A stretch of 64,000 nt of DNA from Chitinivibrionales bacterium (GCA_014728295.1 WJLW01000002.1:1-64000); one strand, 5' to 3'; positions 25,641-35,403 are shown, counted from the first letter of the stretch. The notes: generated by a model from the letters alone, not told the origin. Program-made: numbers and translations.

Positions 25641-26318
25641 CTATTCAGTCTTGGTTCCGGCTTGTGCAGTACTTTTCGTTGCTGTACACCACGCAAGCAT
25701 GCGCAACAAAATCGTTTGCCAGATTTCATTGTTCCACACCGCCGGAAAGTGTCCCGGAGACAGATAGGCGACGTGTCCGCTACCTTCCTGTCGTGACCAC
25801 GCCATGGGGTGCACCTCGTCTTTGTAAAGTGCTCCCAGGCAGATTTCGACATCGGTATTGCTGTTATGCAGATAGAATTCATCGGCAACAGCAAAAGGCG
25901 CAATCCCTTTTGTAAATTGATTGCGCGTATGGAAAGGGTACAGCGTAAACTCGAAGGGTTTTGGATGTTTTTCAAATCGTCCGCCAATCAGCTCCCGATA
26001 GGAGCGGTTTTCTTTGGCGCTTATCGATGCCCCATGCACACCCAGTAGTCCTTTGCCGTTGCGGACCCATTGACGCAACGCTTTTGTTTGGCCCGGCTTC
26101 AAGTCTTTGCCGTGCCGTTTGCCGTCAAATGTATTTCCCAGAGAAGTATACAACAGCACCGCGTCAATCGAGCTGTTGTGCAATTCAGCAAAGCAGGTAT
26201 GATCTCTGGTTGCTTCGAGATTATAGCCTTCATTGCGCAAAATCGGGCTAAGCGTCGCTTCGAATTCGTCAAAATCGTGCCAGGCGCCGCCCAAAACCAG
26301 CAATATATTATTGGCCAT
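25641..26318 (-). CDS. ThuA-like glutamine-amidotransferase-fold protein
   Basis: A 225-residue soluble protein of the ThuA group. Seen: the start ILLVLGGAWHDF, the segment GKGLLGVHGAS (with the GVHGA turn of the family), the conserved EFTLYPFHTRNQFTKGI region, then EFYLHNSNTDVEICLGA, and GSGHVAYLSPGHFPAVWNNE near the end, where a His follows a Gly-rich loop. ThuA-like proteins occur with sugar-oxidation genes and may act as sugar-modifying or hydrolytic enzymes; the reaction is not well established. A truncated GH3 gene follows and an SDR gene precedes it on the same strand, suggesting a former carbohydrate operon. Confidence 0.8.
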   Translation of the reverse strand: MANNILLVLGGAWHDFDEFEATLSPILRNEGYNLEATRDHTCFAELHNSSIDAVLLYTSLGNTFDGKRHGKDLKPGQTKALRQWVRNGKGLLGVHGASISAKENRSYRELIGGRFEKHPKPFEFTLYPFHTRNQFTKGIAPFAVADEFYLHNSNTDVEICLGALYKDEVHPMAWSRQEGSGHVAYLSPGHFPAVWNNEIWQTILLRMLAWCTATKSTAQAGTKTE

Positions 26319-26432
26319 AAGTCAATATCCTCCTTGAAAAATTAGTGTGCCAGCATGTGGAGACGACGGCGTGGTGCGCATTTGATTTTCAGCACGCAGT
26401 GCGGTGAGTGGTGAGTGCAACAACCCGGCCCC

Positions 26433-27167
26433 TCACCATCTCATCGGCTTGCCGTCAAGCTCAAAAAACTGCGGTATATCATTGTCAGCGAACCCTGTTA
26501 TTGGCGCATATAACCGATTGGCCGACTCCTGCGGCGACAATCCGGCAACAGCAGAGCCCATTCCGGTTCGCATGCCCCCGGGATGTGCCGAATAGACCCT
26601 GAATCCTTCCGCCCCGAGATAGTTTTGAAGCAACCTGGTTTGTATATTGAGGGCTGCTTTCGACATACTGTAGCCGAACCATGATTTCCGCCTGCAATCG
26701 ATAATACTGCCGGCCTCGGACGATAAATTCACGATCCGCTTGTATGCTCCTTTTCGCAGAAGGCCGACACACTGTTGCGTAACTCTGAGCGGCCCGACCG
26801 CGTTGACGTTCAGGACCTGTTGAACGACATCGAAATCAAGCTTTTCGAGTGGTATGCCGCAGTCGGGATTAATGCCGGCATTGTTAATGAGCAGGTCCAG
26901 CGAAGGCGTATGCGCCATAATTTCGCTGCGCGCGGCTTTGATTGATTCCAGGTCGGTAATATCCAGAAAGACCGGGATAAGATGCGGGTTGTCCATGTGC
27001 GTAACCGGTGAATCAGTCTGAATCCATCCAGCGAACACGATCCAGTTTTCGGCAAGGAAAGTATGAACAAACGCCAGACCCAGCCCGCTGTCGGTGCCGG
27101 TAATCAACACTGTTCCCCGCTTGCCCGATGGTGAATGAGCTGTTGGCGGCATCGTAGCTGGTATCAT
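26433..27167 (-). CDS. Short-chain dehydrogenase/reductase
   Basis: A 244-residue SDR with the classical signs: the nucleotide-binding loop TGTDSGLGLA near the N-terminus, LLINNAGI in the middle and the catalytic YSMSK (Tyr-X3-Lys) downstream of the active-site serine in NLSSEAGS. It should reduce or oxidise a carbonyl or alcohol with NAD(P)H. The start at 27167 overlaps the stop of the aldo/keto reductase gene by ATGA, implying translational coupling; an ATG at 27236 is also in frame but would overlap the upstream gene by 73 nt. The substrate is unknown. Pairing with an AKR suggests related carbonyl chemistry. Confidence 0.82.
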   Translation of the reverse strand: MIPATMPPTAHSPSGKRGTVLITGTDSGLGLAFVHTFLAENWIVFAGWIQTDSPVTHMDNPHLIPVFLDITDLESIKAARSEIMAHTPSLDLLINNAGINPDCGIPLEKLDFDVVQQVLNVNAVGPLRVTQQCVGLLRKGAYKRIVNLSSEAGSIIDCRRKSWFGYSMSKAALNIQTRLLQNYLGAEGFRVYSAHPGGMRTGMGSAVAGLSPQESANRLYAPITGFADNDIPQFFELDGKPMRW

Positions 27168-28093
27168 CGAAGCGGGCTTCCTTCTATTGAATCCCATAAT
27201 ATCGTGCATCCCGACGAATCGAGTCTTCTTTTGCATTCAGTGTAAAGCTCTTCTGATAGCGGCCCCCTCATTGCTGCGTCGACATTTGCTTTGAGGTGGT
27301 CGGTATTTGTCGTGCCGACAATCACGGTTTGCACGCCGGGATGGGTGAGCGCAAACCGAAGGAGGAAAGCGGACGGCGTTTCGCCTGCATCGAGCAGCTC
27401 TGCGAGTTTGGACCGTTTAAAATAGGCCCATTTTTGGTTACTGCTGCGACCGGCATCCCCCTGGGCAACGCCCCCGCGGATTATGGTACCCCGGCCCCGG
27501 GCGGCCACCTGGGCAATAATCCGCTCCTCATTACGCTCCAGCCCGGAATAGGCCATCTGGAAGGTTTCCAGTAATTCCCATTCGATAAACGTTTTAATAA
27601 AGGGCATCGTCGTGCTAATGGCGGCGTGGCGGATTTTTCCCTGTGCTTTCACATCATTAATCACGGTTACAATCATATCTTTGGAGATTTTATCGGGCTT
27701 GGGATTATGCAGTTGCCAGATGTCGATGTGGTCGGTTTTCAGCAGCTTAAGGCTGTTGTCGATATTGTCCCGAAGAGTGCGCTCTGTGAAATCATGCTTG
27801 ACATGCCATTCGCCGCCAGCATGGCGGGCTATCGCGCCGCCGCACTTTGTGGCAAGAATATAGTCACTGCGGCGATGGGCCAGGCATTTGCCGATCGTCT
27901 CTTCACTGATACCATAACAGGGAGCAGTATCGATAAAATTAATCCCGCTGTCGAGTACGCTGTTGAGTAGCCGCTCCGCCTGCTGCTGATCGATCACGCG
28001 TCCATTCCACACTCCGGGTCCGCGCAGCTCCATTGCCCCGTAGCCCAGAACCGAAACTGCCATGCCCGTGTTTCCAAGATGTGCCTGTTTCAT
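27164..28093 (-). CDS. Aldo/keto reductase
   Basis: A 309-residue AKR barrel enzyme. Catalytic residues are seen in DTAPCYG (Asp and Tyr), ATKCGG (Lys) and WQLHNP (His). The C-terminal NADPH-binding region contains FALTHPGVQTVIVGTTN. Such enzymes reduce aldehydes and ketones in the cytosol. The long AVAARGRGTIIRGGVAQG-like segment before the C-terminus resembles AKRs found next to sugar-oxidation genes. It is the first gene of an AKR-SDR pair joined by an ATGA overlap. Upstream is a 176-bp region with no gene before the small membrane-protein gene. Confidence 0.85.
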   Translation of the reverse strand: MKQAHLGNTGMAVSVLGYGAMELRGPGVWNGRVIDQQQAERLLNSVLDSGINFIDTAPCYGISEETIGKCLAHRRSDYILATKCGGAIARHAGGEWHVKHDFTERTLRDNIDNSLKLLKTDHIDIWQLHNPKPDKISKDMIVTVINDVKAQGKIRHAAISTTMPFIKTFIEWELLETFQMAYSGLERNEERIIAQVAARGRGTIIRGGVAQGDAGRSSNQKWAYFKRSKLAELLDAGETPSAFLLRFALTHPGVQTVIVGTTNTDHLKANVDAAMRGPLSEELYTECKRRLDSSGCTILWDSIEGSPLR

Positions 28094-28269
28094 ATAAGCT
28101 GATTCTGGTTTTGCAAAGGTTTACTCCAGAAAAGTACCGGTTGCACAAGAAAATAGAAACATAGTGCCGGGTTGTCAAAGCAAATATGATTCGCACTCAC
28201 AAATATCCCGAATAAGATTTATAGATATGCATGCAATAGGTCTTTGAGCACGAGTGGCGATTGCGGCCA

Positions 28270-28689
28270 TCATTGACTGGTGGTCTTTTTATTTGCGTCG
28301 GGGGCTTGTTTGAATGACTCGTTGCGGTTTTTTCTGGCATCGACAAACGAACGTATCGAGAGAATGGCAAAGAGTAGGCAGATTGCGGTCATGAGGGAGA
28401 TGAGCACTGCGGAAGGTCCCAACCACTGCAGCTTGCCGGCGATTGCGGCTGGTACCAGGCGCCCCAGTCCCGTCAGCGCGCCCAGCCCGGCAAAAAGTAC
28501 GGCTATGTGCATGCCGACCATGTTATTCCTGATGGCAACCAGGCCCCCGCACAGCATGAGTGAACCGACCAGCGCCGGAACCAGCGCGGTCGCGGATTGT
28601 TTGTCCGCACCAATCCATTGCCAGCCGAAATAGCCGATGAGGCCGAGCAGTATGAGCAGAGCGGAAGACAGGTAGGTGAGTGGTTTCAT
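28270..28689 (-). CDS. Small conserved membrane protein
   Basis: A 139-residue protein with about four transmembrane segments: LTYLSSALLILLGLIGYF, the ALVPALVGSLMLCGGLVA stretch, VGMHIAVLFAGLGALTG and SAVLISLMTAICLLFAILS, followed by a charged tail. No known functional motif. The open frame extends to 28773, but the added residues are polar and lack a ribosome site, whereas the ATG at 28689 begins directly before the first membrane segment. It faces the AKR gene across 176 bp, and the Msr gene lies divergently beyond a 378-bp gap. Confidence 0.65.
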   Translation of the reverse strand: MKPLTYLSSALLILLGLIGYFGWQWIGADKQSATALVPALVGSLMLCGGLVAIRNNMVGMHIAVLFAGLGALTGLGRLVPAAIAGKLQWLGPSAVLISLMTAICLLFAILSIRSFVDARKNRNESFKQAPDANKKTTSQ

Positions 28690-29067
28690 GGTTGTTCCCG
28701 TTTGCAAAGTGGAGCAGTTTTGTGCCAGGTTGCTGCGATACCTGGGTTTACTCCCACAATATACGTCAGGCAAATGGGAGGTGAATCAGGGACGGTCCCG
28801 TTGAAATGTGAGTGCGTATTCAATCGGCTCAAAACTGAGTCCGTAGAAGTAAGCTGGCATTTGCAAGCGCAAATACAACTTTTCTACGTCCGTTTGCCAG
28901 ATGATGTAAGGGCACGGCATTTGCTGCGACTATCTTTTGTAAGAATTGTCATAGCGCATTCGACTCAGTAACACTGAGCGAGTCGGATAGAGGTTCGGGC
29001 TCAAGCAATCGTTTCAGTCGTGGACAAGCAGGAATTATCGGTGGATTTCTGACGGAAAGGATGCACT
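28690..29067. other. Divergent region upstream of the Msr gene
   Basis: 378 bp between divergent genes. No supported gene, repeat or terminator. A ribosome site GGAAAGG lies at its right end for the Msr gene. Promoters must lie here but no good pair stands out. Confidence 0.4.
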
Positions 29068-30159
29068 ATGAAAAAAGTAACGTTACTTGCAGGCGCATGC
29101 CTGATACTTCTAAACTCATGCGAAGATGCGGAGACGGCCATGAATGCTAATGAACGCAAATCCAGCGAATCGGTAGTTCCCAATGATACCGCCATTGTTG
29201 CCGGAGGCTGCTTCTGGTGTATGGAGCCGCCCTTCGAAAAACTCGACGGTGTCGAGTCAGTTGTGTCCGGTTATACAGGCGGACCGGAAAAGGACCCCAC
29301 CTACTCCCAGGTTTCATCCGGGGCAACCGGTCATGTCGAAGCGGTACGGATTTCCTATGATTCATCGAAAGTTTCGTATCGCAAGATTCTCGATGTCTTT
29401 TGGCGCAGTATCGATCCAACCGATCCCGGAGGTCAGTTTGCCGATCGCGGTTCGCAATATGAAACGGCGATTTTCTATCTTGACGATGAACAGAAAGCAA
29501 TCGCCGAGCAGTCAAAAGCCGATCTCGAACAGAGCGGTAAATTTAACAAACCCATTGCAACCGAAATTATGCCGGGCGGTGAATTTTATCCTGCAGAAGA
29601 GTATCATCAGGATTATTACCTGAAAAATTCGACGCACTACAAAGCGTATCGCAAAGGATCCGGCAGGGAAGGATATCTTGACAGTGTCTGGGCTCAGGAT
29701 ACCGTAATTGGCAGTGCCGGCAAGTATGCCTGTAATCGCGCCGACAGTGATATCAAATCATCGCTTTCGCCACTGCAGTATCGCGTAACGCAGCAGGATG
29801 GCACCGAGCCGCCCTTTGATAACAAATACTGGGATAACAAAAAAGAGGGCATCTACGTTGACATCGTGTCGGGTGAGCCGTTGTTCAGTTCGACGCACAA
29901 GTACACATCCGGCACCGGCTGGCCGAGTTTTTACCAGCCGCTGGTGGATGAAAATGTGGTCGAAAAGACCGATGCAAGCCACGGTATGGTTCGTACCGAA
30001 GTCCGCAGCAATTGCGGCGATTCTCATCTTGGCCATGTATTTACGGATGGTCCCCAGCCTACCGGCATGCGCTACTGCATCAATTCGGCAGCTCTGCGCT
30101 TTATCCCGAAAGAAGATCTCGAGAAGGAAGGCTACGGCCAATTTACGGATCTTTTCTGA
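29068..30159 (+). CDS. Lipoprotein MsrA-MsrB fusion (peptide methionine sulfoxide reductase)
   Basis: A 363-residue bifunctional repair enzyme. A lipoprotein signal ends in the lipobox LLNSC (C18), so the mature protein is membrane-anchored on the periplasmic side. The MsrA domain begins at VAGGCFWC with catalytic C48, followed by the usual GYTGG, HVEAVR and EYHQDY. MsrB spans about 235-350 with [22 protein letters not shown] and catalytic C337 in [12 protein letters not shown]. Of the four zinc cysteines common in MsrB, none is visible, so this is a zinc-free form. It reduces both diastereomers of methionine sulfoxide in exported proteins, with electrons from an unknown periplasmic donor. 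It stands alone as an operon. Confidence 0.92.
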   Translation: MKKVTLLAGACLILLNSCEDAETAMNANERKSSESVVPNDTAIVAGGCFWCMEPPFEKLDGVESVVSGYTGGPEKDPTYSQVSSGATGHVEAVRISYDSSKVSYRKILDVFWRSIDPTDPGGQFADRGSQYETAIFYLDDEQKAIAEQSKADLEQSGKFNKPIATEIMPGGEFYPAEEYHQDYYLKNSTHYKAYRKGSGREGYLDSVWAQDTVIGSAGKYACNRADSDIKSSLSPLQYRVTQQDGTEPPFDNKYWDNKKEGIYVDIVSGEPLFSSTHKYTSGTGWPSFYQPLVDENVVEKTDASHGMVRTEVRSNCGDSHLGHVFTDGPQPTGMRYCINSAALRFIPKEDLEKEGYGQFTDLF

Positions 30160-30370
30160 AAATGCCGGTATACTTTGCAGCAGTGTGGACTGTAAACCAA
30201 CATTATTCCAAAAAAAATAGCCATTGCCCACAGCACATTTGTTCAGAATCACGTACAGGCAGGTGCAGGAATATAGGCTGCCGGCGCGACGTTCGCCATG
30301 ATACATACCGTATAGGATTCAAACGCGGATTTTTTGACGGAGGGATATATACTGTACGGGGGCCCAATCT

Positions 30371-30409
30371 GGTATGCATGGATTGCGAATACACGCAACC
30401 GTTCATACC
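30371..30409. terminator. Nested hairpin between convergent genes
   Basis: GGTATG (30371-30376) pairs with CATACC (30404-30409), and inside it TTGCG (30383-30387) pairs with CGCAA (30394-30398). It lies just past the end of the minus-strand glycosidase gene and before the convergent Msr gene. No T-tract follows on either side, so its role as a bidirectional terminator is uncertain. Confidence 0.3.
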
Positions 30410-30422
30410 ACCGACGTAGTAT

Positions 30423-33400
30423 TTAGTTCAGCACATTGAACAAAACAGCGTCGATAATGACACCGTTGGATTTAGCGACCGCCAGATAAGGGCCGGACGA
30501 ATTTAAATTGGAAGCATGTGTTTGCAGCGGCAGGCTATAGTTTCTGTGGCCTACGTTTGCAAAATGAACAATACGCCCATGCACATCGTAAATGGCGATG
30601 CTTTTGCGACGTTCCTCTGTTCCGGGAATGCAGAAGCGAACATGTCCGGCCGAACAAAACACGCTCAAGCGGGCGGGAGCTGCCTGCAGCACGGCCTTGC
30701 TGCCTCGCTCGATGGGCATCGCAATGGCGTCGCCGCTGTCACCCAGAAAGGCTATGTTGTCAAGTGCGATTATACCTGATCCCTCTTTGGCAACGCGCAA
30801 TTCCAGTTTGTAAATGTTGCAGGTTTCCAGCGGCCCGGCTTTTACCCCCCAGCCATATTGGTTGAACTCTTCCCAGGCTGCAGTGACCGTCCTCCATTCG
30901 CCGGAGTTTTCCAGCGGAATGTTGTATTCATCATAGTCGGTTACCCGGGTGCTCATGGCATGCAGAAAAAATCTGCCGGCAGAATTGGAATTGCTGGTTT
31001 TGTACCGAAAGGTGATTCCGGTAATGTGCTTGTCATTTTCACACATAAAGCCGGAGTCGAACGGCAGGGTTATCATACCAAAGTTATCATAGCCCAACGT
31101 AGCATTGGTTTTGATGTCAAAATCCGCCTGCAAAAAAGCATTACCCGATGAATCGACGGGCAAATCTAGTTGCATGCTTGAACCGTTTGACCCATGCGCA
31201 TGTTTGCTCCAGGCAGCATTGCCGGGCAATGCACATTGCAGGTTGCCGTCTTCAAAATTGTCAATGAGCACAACCGGTCTGAGTTCTCCTTTGACTTCGA
31301 AAGCAATGCTGTCAACCGACCGGGATGTCGCATCGATCAATTTAACATAGGCCATATGCTTACCGCGGTTGAGATGCTGCACAGCAATCCCGACGGCAAA
31401 TGCTTCGCGTGGACCGTCAATTGCTCCGTCGAGCGGGGGAACAACGGCGCCGTGGGCCGACGAATCGATGCTGATGAGCAACGAACAGGATTGCGCTGCG
31501 GCTGTGCGTGCTGTTGCGCAAATGTGCAGCGTATCCGATGTTTGTAATATGGTGCGATGGGCGGTGAGGTTTAACAGTGACGAAGAGACGGGTGCGGCGT
31601 CATTGCTGAAGGCAACAACATTCACCGAGACAGGCGGCAGGGCAAGTGCCAGCCATGGGGCGCTTGTACGGGTTTGCGAAGACGGGCCGCAGTTGGGCAT
31701 TGCCCAGGCGTTTTCATCCGTTCCATTCCACCTAAACTCCCGTTCGCTCCAGGAGTAAAAATGAGCCGTGCTAAAGCTGTTGTTTGCTGTTTGCAGATTG
31801 ATGTCGAGCGTGTCAAGCGTCATGTTGAGGAGCAGTATGCGAGCCCCGCCGGCCGACGTAACGGCATAGGCACGGATGCCGTCATTACGAGCATATTCGC
31901 CGGGAATGAATTGCTGCGCCTTAGACGGCTGCAGCCAGAGCGATCCGGCTATCCAGGTTGCCCAGTATATCGCTGACGGCGGTTTGGTGTACGATGTGTG
32001 CAAAAGCTCGCCACTGCGGTTGAACAGGCTCAGGCTGCCGTGGGTTCCGTCGGGACCGGTACCGCCCCCTTCATACGAATCCCAGACAACACTCATTGCG
32101 CGATGGGTGAATTTTTCGACCATCCCCCCGTACATATTGGCCAGAGATGCGCCGTTTATGGTGGTTTGCAACATGCTGCTCATGGCAACCGACGAATTGT
32201 ATTCGCTCATGAATACCAGCGTGCTCTCCGGCTTGACCAGGTTCTGGGTGATCATTTCAAGCAACATGTCGCTTTTGAGGTACACATAATCAGATTTGCG
32301 CAGCATGGTTTGTGCGGATGGGGCCTTGTCGTACCAGTACGGGTAGCAATGAAAGTCGATTCCGTCAACATAGACGACGCCGTCCTCCTTTTCATGTGCT
32401 CCGACATATTCGATGAAGGTCTGCATCCAGCTCTTATCGTTGAAATCCCCGCTGCCTTCGGTGTCAAAATCGGCGCTGGCCGATACCGGCCCGAATACTT
32501 TGATGGTGGGATCGACGGCCTTCATCGCCTTGACGAATTTGAGATATTTCTGCGCATACATCGTGGCGCTAACCGGACCACCCTCTTCCCAGTCTCCGTT
32601 CATTTCATTGCCGACCTGCCAGTAGCGAATGTTGTAGCCTTTGACCTTATTGGCGTAATGCACCCAGCGGGCCGCTTCTTCAGGCGTGCCGGTGCTGTAG
32701 TTGACGCATATCACCGGTTGTGTTGTGTAGGGGAAGCTCTGTACATAGTGCATAAAACTCTCAAAGTCCCAGTCCACCCAGCCACTTGACCAATCCTCAC
32801 GAAGCAGATTTCCGTGATGCATGCCTAGTGCCCGTACTTGTGTCTGCCCGGAGCTTCCATGTGAGTATGATGCGCGGTTGCGGGTGATTTGGGCGCCCTT
32901 GTCGTAGAGATAAAGTTCCTTGACCTGTACGCCTTTTCCCGAATGTGAAAATGAGTCGACGACTACCCGGTAGTAGCGGGCATTTACTGGTGAGGGCAGG
33001 GACGCGGAAAATTTCTTCTGCAAATTAGCGGTGACTTCTAAAAGCGGCTGCCACTGATTCCCGCGAATCTGATGGGGCTTGGGATAATTCGAATTGCCGT
33101 TCCACGCTTCGAGGGTGAAGCTCGCCCCGTAATAGTCGCCAAAGACAAGTACCAGCGAATCAACGGTTTTGGCGGAAGGAAATTCAAGGTAGAACCAAGC
33201 GGGTGATGCATCGATAAGCGGGTCGCTCCACCAGAAGGAAGACGTATCATCATCGAGTATCAGTGAGTAGCCCTGATAGCCGTAATGGTCTTTTGAAGTA
33301 CCGCGATATTTACTTACGACAACAAAGCCGGGTTCGTACACGGCAGAATCGGGATGCCACGTTCCCGTTGAATCATACTCGCCCTTACCGTTCCAGTGAT

Positions 33401-33641
33401 AGTCATTGGACATGCTGCCATTGGGAAATCGCAACAGGGAAAAGTTTGCTTGCGACAAACCATGCTTGATGTCGGCATACAGGTCCCGGGAATTCCAGAC
33501 GGGCAGGCACGTGCCCTGCATCTGGTCGTGATACACCGGGGAGCCGGATTGTGACAAGTCGTAGCTGACTGTTGTCGATCGCCGGGCAGCGGTCAATGGG
33601 AGCATGAGGCTTATGAGTATTGGAACCAGTTTCGTATTCAT
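30423..33641 (-). CDS. Secreted clan GH-A glycosidase with F5/8C domain, CBM and sorting-type domain
   Basis: A 1072-residue exported enzyme with a signal peptide (MNTKLVPILISLMLPLTAA). The catalytic barrel starts near residue 20 (SLLRFPNGS), is interrupted by an F5/8 type C-like domain at about 110-255 (FYLEFPSAKTVDSLVLVFGDYYG, ARYYRVVVDS), and resumes from 265. Acid/base candidate E346 lies in WQVGNEMNGDW and nucleophile candidate E480 in FMSEYNSS, both clan GH-A positions (GH51/GH44-like). A CBM11-like domain lies at 790-960 (IDNFEDGN) and a sorting-type domain at 985-1072. The likely substrate is a beta-glucan or hemicellulose; the exact family is uncertain. The barrel lies in the same locus as the GH9 cellulase and may share its promoter. 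Confidence 0.75.
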   Translation of the reverse strand: MNTKLVPILISLMLPLTAARRSTTVSYDLSQSGSPVYHDQMQGTCLPVWNSRDLYADIKHGLSQANFSLLRFPNGSMSNDYHWNGKGEYDSTGTWHPDSAVYEPGFVVVSKYRGTSKDHYGYQGYSLILDDDTSSFWWSDPLIDASPAWFYLEFPSAKTVDSLVLVFGDYYGASFTLEAWNGNSNYPKPHQIRGNQWQPLLEVTANLQKKFSASLPSPVNARYYRVVVDSFSHSGKGVQVKELYLYDKGAQITRNRASYSHGSSGQTQVRALGMHHGNLLREDWSSGWVDWDFESFMHYVQSFPYTTQPVICVNYSTGTPEEAARWVHYANKVKGYNIRYWQVGNEMNGDWEEGGPVSATMYAQKYLKFVKAMKAVDPTIKVFGPVSASADFDTEGSGDFNDKSWMQTFIEYVGAHEKEDGVVYVDGIDFHCYPYWYDKAPSAQTMLRKSDYVYLKSDMLLEMITQNLVKPESTLVFMSEYNSSVAMSSMLQTTINGASLANMYGGMVEKFTHRAMSVVWDSYEGGGTGPDGTHGSLSLFNRSGELLHTSYTKPPSAIYWATWIAGSLWLQPSKAQQFIPGEYARNDGIRAYAVTSAGGARILLLNMTLDTLDINLQTANNSFSTAHFYSWSEREFRWNGTDENAWAMPNCGPSSQTRTSAPWLALALPPVSVNVVAFSNDAAPVSSSLLNLTAHRTILQTSDTLHICATARTAAAQSCSLLISIDSSAHGAVVPPLDGAIDGPREAFAVGIAVQHLNRGKHMAYVKLIDATSRSVDSIAFEVKGELRPVVLIDNFEDGNLQCALPGNAAWSKHAHGSNGSSMQLDLPVDSSGNAFLQADFDIKTNATLGYDNFGMITLPFDSGFMCENDKHITGITFRYKTSNSNSAGRFFLHAMSTRVTDYDEYNIPLENSGEWRTVTAAWEEFNQYGWGVKAGPLETCNIYKLELRVAKEGSGIIALDNIAFLGDSGDAIAMPIERGSKAVLQAAPARLSVFCSAGHVRFCIPGTEERRKSIAIYDVHGRIVHFANVGHRNYSLPLQTHASNLNSSGPYLAVAKSNGVIIDAVLFNVLN

Positions 33642-33732
33642 GCAAAATGTCCTTTTGGGCAGGTAGATGAGCATTGCTTGCGGAAATATTTCACCGCCAG
33701 GTAATGAACAAGGGGCGCCTGAGACACACACC

Positions 33733-35403
33733 TCACTTTCCATCCAGGGGCAAACGCATCTTTGCGGTTGTGTTGTTTGTCGTCACAAACGGAATAGCGC
33801 AAATCTTTTCAGGAGGCACCATGCCAAAAATGCGCCGTCCGTTTACTAAGTAAACAGCTTGTGCATTATTCGGCAAAAAGGGAAAGGTATGCTCCGTATA
33901 GCCGGGCAAGATGTGATCTCTACGAAGATCATGCACAATCGAAACGCCGCTGAATTTGCTCGTGTCAACCGGTGCGAGCCGGGAGACGATATAGCCGAGG
34001 GCGCCGACTAATCCGGCATTATAGTCGATGCCGCCTTCAGAATACTGGTAGCTGTTAATATCATCTACATAGCTGTTCGGATCGAGTGAACCGCCAACCA
34101 TAAAGCCGAATTCGATGTTGCGTTGCGGAATTTGAAGATTGTTTTTCTGAGCATCGGAGACATTACGATCGTCCAGAAAAACGTTGCGATGATGGGGATG
34201 CATTGGGAATGTGGCGCCAAACCCGACGATAAATGACTGCGACGCGTTGTTTGATCCCATGATATAGTCGATGGTATTGAGGATAAATGGATCGATTGAG
34301 GTCGAATTATGCAGTTTGTCGTTTAAGGCACAGGCATAGGCCTGTGAAGCGCTGTAGCGTAATGCGCCCCATTGATTACCGGTTTTGCCGACGCCCTCGG
34401 CAGTAACATTGTTTTTGTAGCGCTGAGCAATTTGATGCAACGCATTTTTCTTGCCGCTGAAATTGAGCAATGCCAGATTGTAAATAGCCAGTTCGTCATT
34501 GTTGTTATAGCACAGCGACCAATTGTGGTCTCTGACATGCGCTGCATAATCTATCGCTTTGTTTTTATAGGTGTCATCACCGGTGGTAACGTAAAGCTCG
34601 GTCAACAACACGATGAAATCATCTTCCCAGCGTGCGTTGGCGGGATAAAAGCTGCCGTCGGCCGCTCCAGCCGCTCCATGATGGACGTCCGCATAAGCAT
34701 AGGCGTGCAAGGCATGTTCGAGGCATTCATCGGAATAGGCAGCATCGAATTTGCGATACAGGCGCGCCATAAGCGCCAACGTCGCACCGCAGAATGACGC
34801 CATTGATGAGCCGTTCGGATTTTTGAAGGCAGTACGCGGCGGCCCACCCTCACCGGGTGCAAGCGTTGCCATCTTGACAGAGGTAACCCACTGCTTGTGG
34901 TCCTTGGCTCCTTCGCCAACCTGGTAATAAAATGTATTGTCATCCCTGGCGCATTTGATGAAGTAATTGGTTGCATATTTCACTTCGTCAAGAATGTCGG
35001 GTATGCCGTTGGGCGTTCCCTGTTGTGAAGCCCACGAGAAATCGCCCGCCTGATGATAGCCGCGATAGTCAAAAGAATAATAATCATCAAAGCCGGTCGG
35101 CCATTCTGCATAGGCTTTCAGCAGCATATAGGCGCTGTAGTATTGCGTTTGACCGAACTTGACATGGTCACCGCAATCATGCCAGCCGCCGGACAAGTCA
35201 TAACTGCCGTCTGAATCATCAACAAAATCATTTCCGGAACCATGATCCATGATGAGCCAGTTAGGCCCGTTGCCCGAGCGCTGTCCACCATACATGCGGG
35301 TGGTCATCCAGAGTGCTTTTTGATATTCTTCATTGTTGAAGTCCTGGCCCGGTGAGAGGTGTACAAGCGTGAAAATTAAACCGCTTAACAATAATGAGCG
35401 CAT
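33733..35403 (-). CDS. Secreted GH9 cellulase
   Basis: A 556-residue endo- or exo-glucanase of family 9. A signal peptide (1-19) is followed at once by the (alpha/alpha)6 barrel. Catalytic elements: D76 and D79 in GGWHDCGDHVKFG, the substrate-binding HPHHR at 402-406, and the general acid E456 in YSEGGIDYNAGLVGAL. There is no cellulose-binding module. Residues 480-556 form a short beta-rich extension ending without an obvious sorting signal. Length and motif order fit theme A/E1-like GH9 enzymes without an N-terminal Ig domain. It cleaves cellulose or cello-oligosaccharides outside the cell, feeding the uptake and phosphorolysis genes upstream in this operon. Confidence 0.93.
   Translation of the reverse strand: MRSLLLSGLIFTLVHLSPGQDFNNEEYQKALWMTTRMYGGQRSGNGPNWLIMDHGSGNDFVDDSDGSYDLSGGWHDCGDHVKFGQTQYYSAYMLLKAYAEWPTGFDDYYSFDYRGYHQAGDFSWASQQGTPNGIPDILDEVKYATNYFIKCARDDNTFYYQVGEGAKDHKQWVTSVKMATLAPGEGGPPRTAFKNPNGSSMASFCGATLALMARLYRKFDAAYSDECLEHALHAYAYADVHHGAAGAADGSFYPANARWEDDFIVLLTELYVTTGDDTYKNKAIDYAAHVRDHNWSLCYNNNDELAIYNLALLNFSGKKNALHQIAQRYKNNVTAEGVGKTGNQWGALRYSASQAYACALNDKLHNSTSIDPFILNTIDYIMGSNNASQSFIVGFGATFPMHPHHRNVFLDDRNVSDAQKNNLQIPQRNIEFGFMVGGSLDPNSYVDDINSYQYSEGGIDYNAGLVGALGYIVSRLAPVDTSKFSGVSIVHDLRRDHILPGYTEHTFPFLPNNAQAVYLVNGRRIFGMVPPEKICAIPFVTTNNTTAKMRLPLDGK

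Noticed and set aside
31998..32789. Plus-strand open frame of 263 codons inside the clan GH-A gene
   Set aside because: Shadow of the glycosidase; the enzyme's active-site motifs are on the minus strand.
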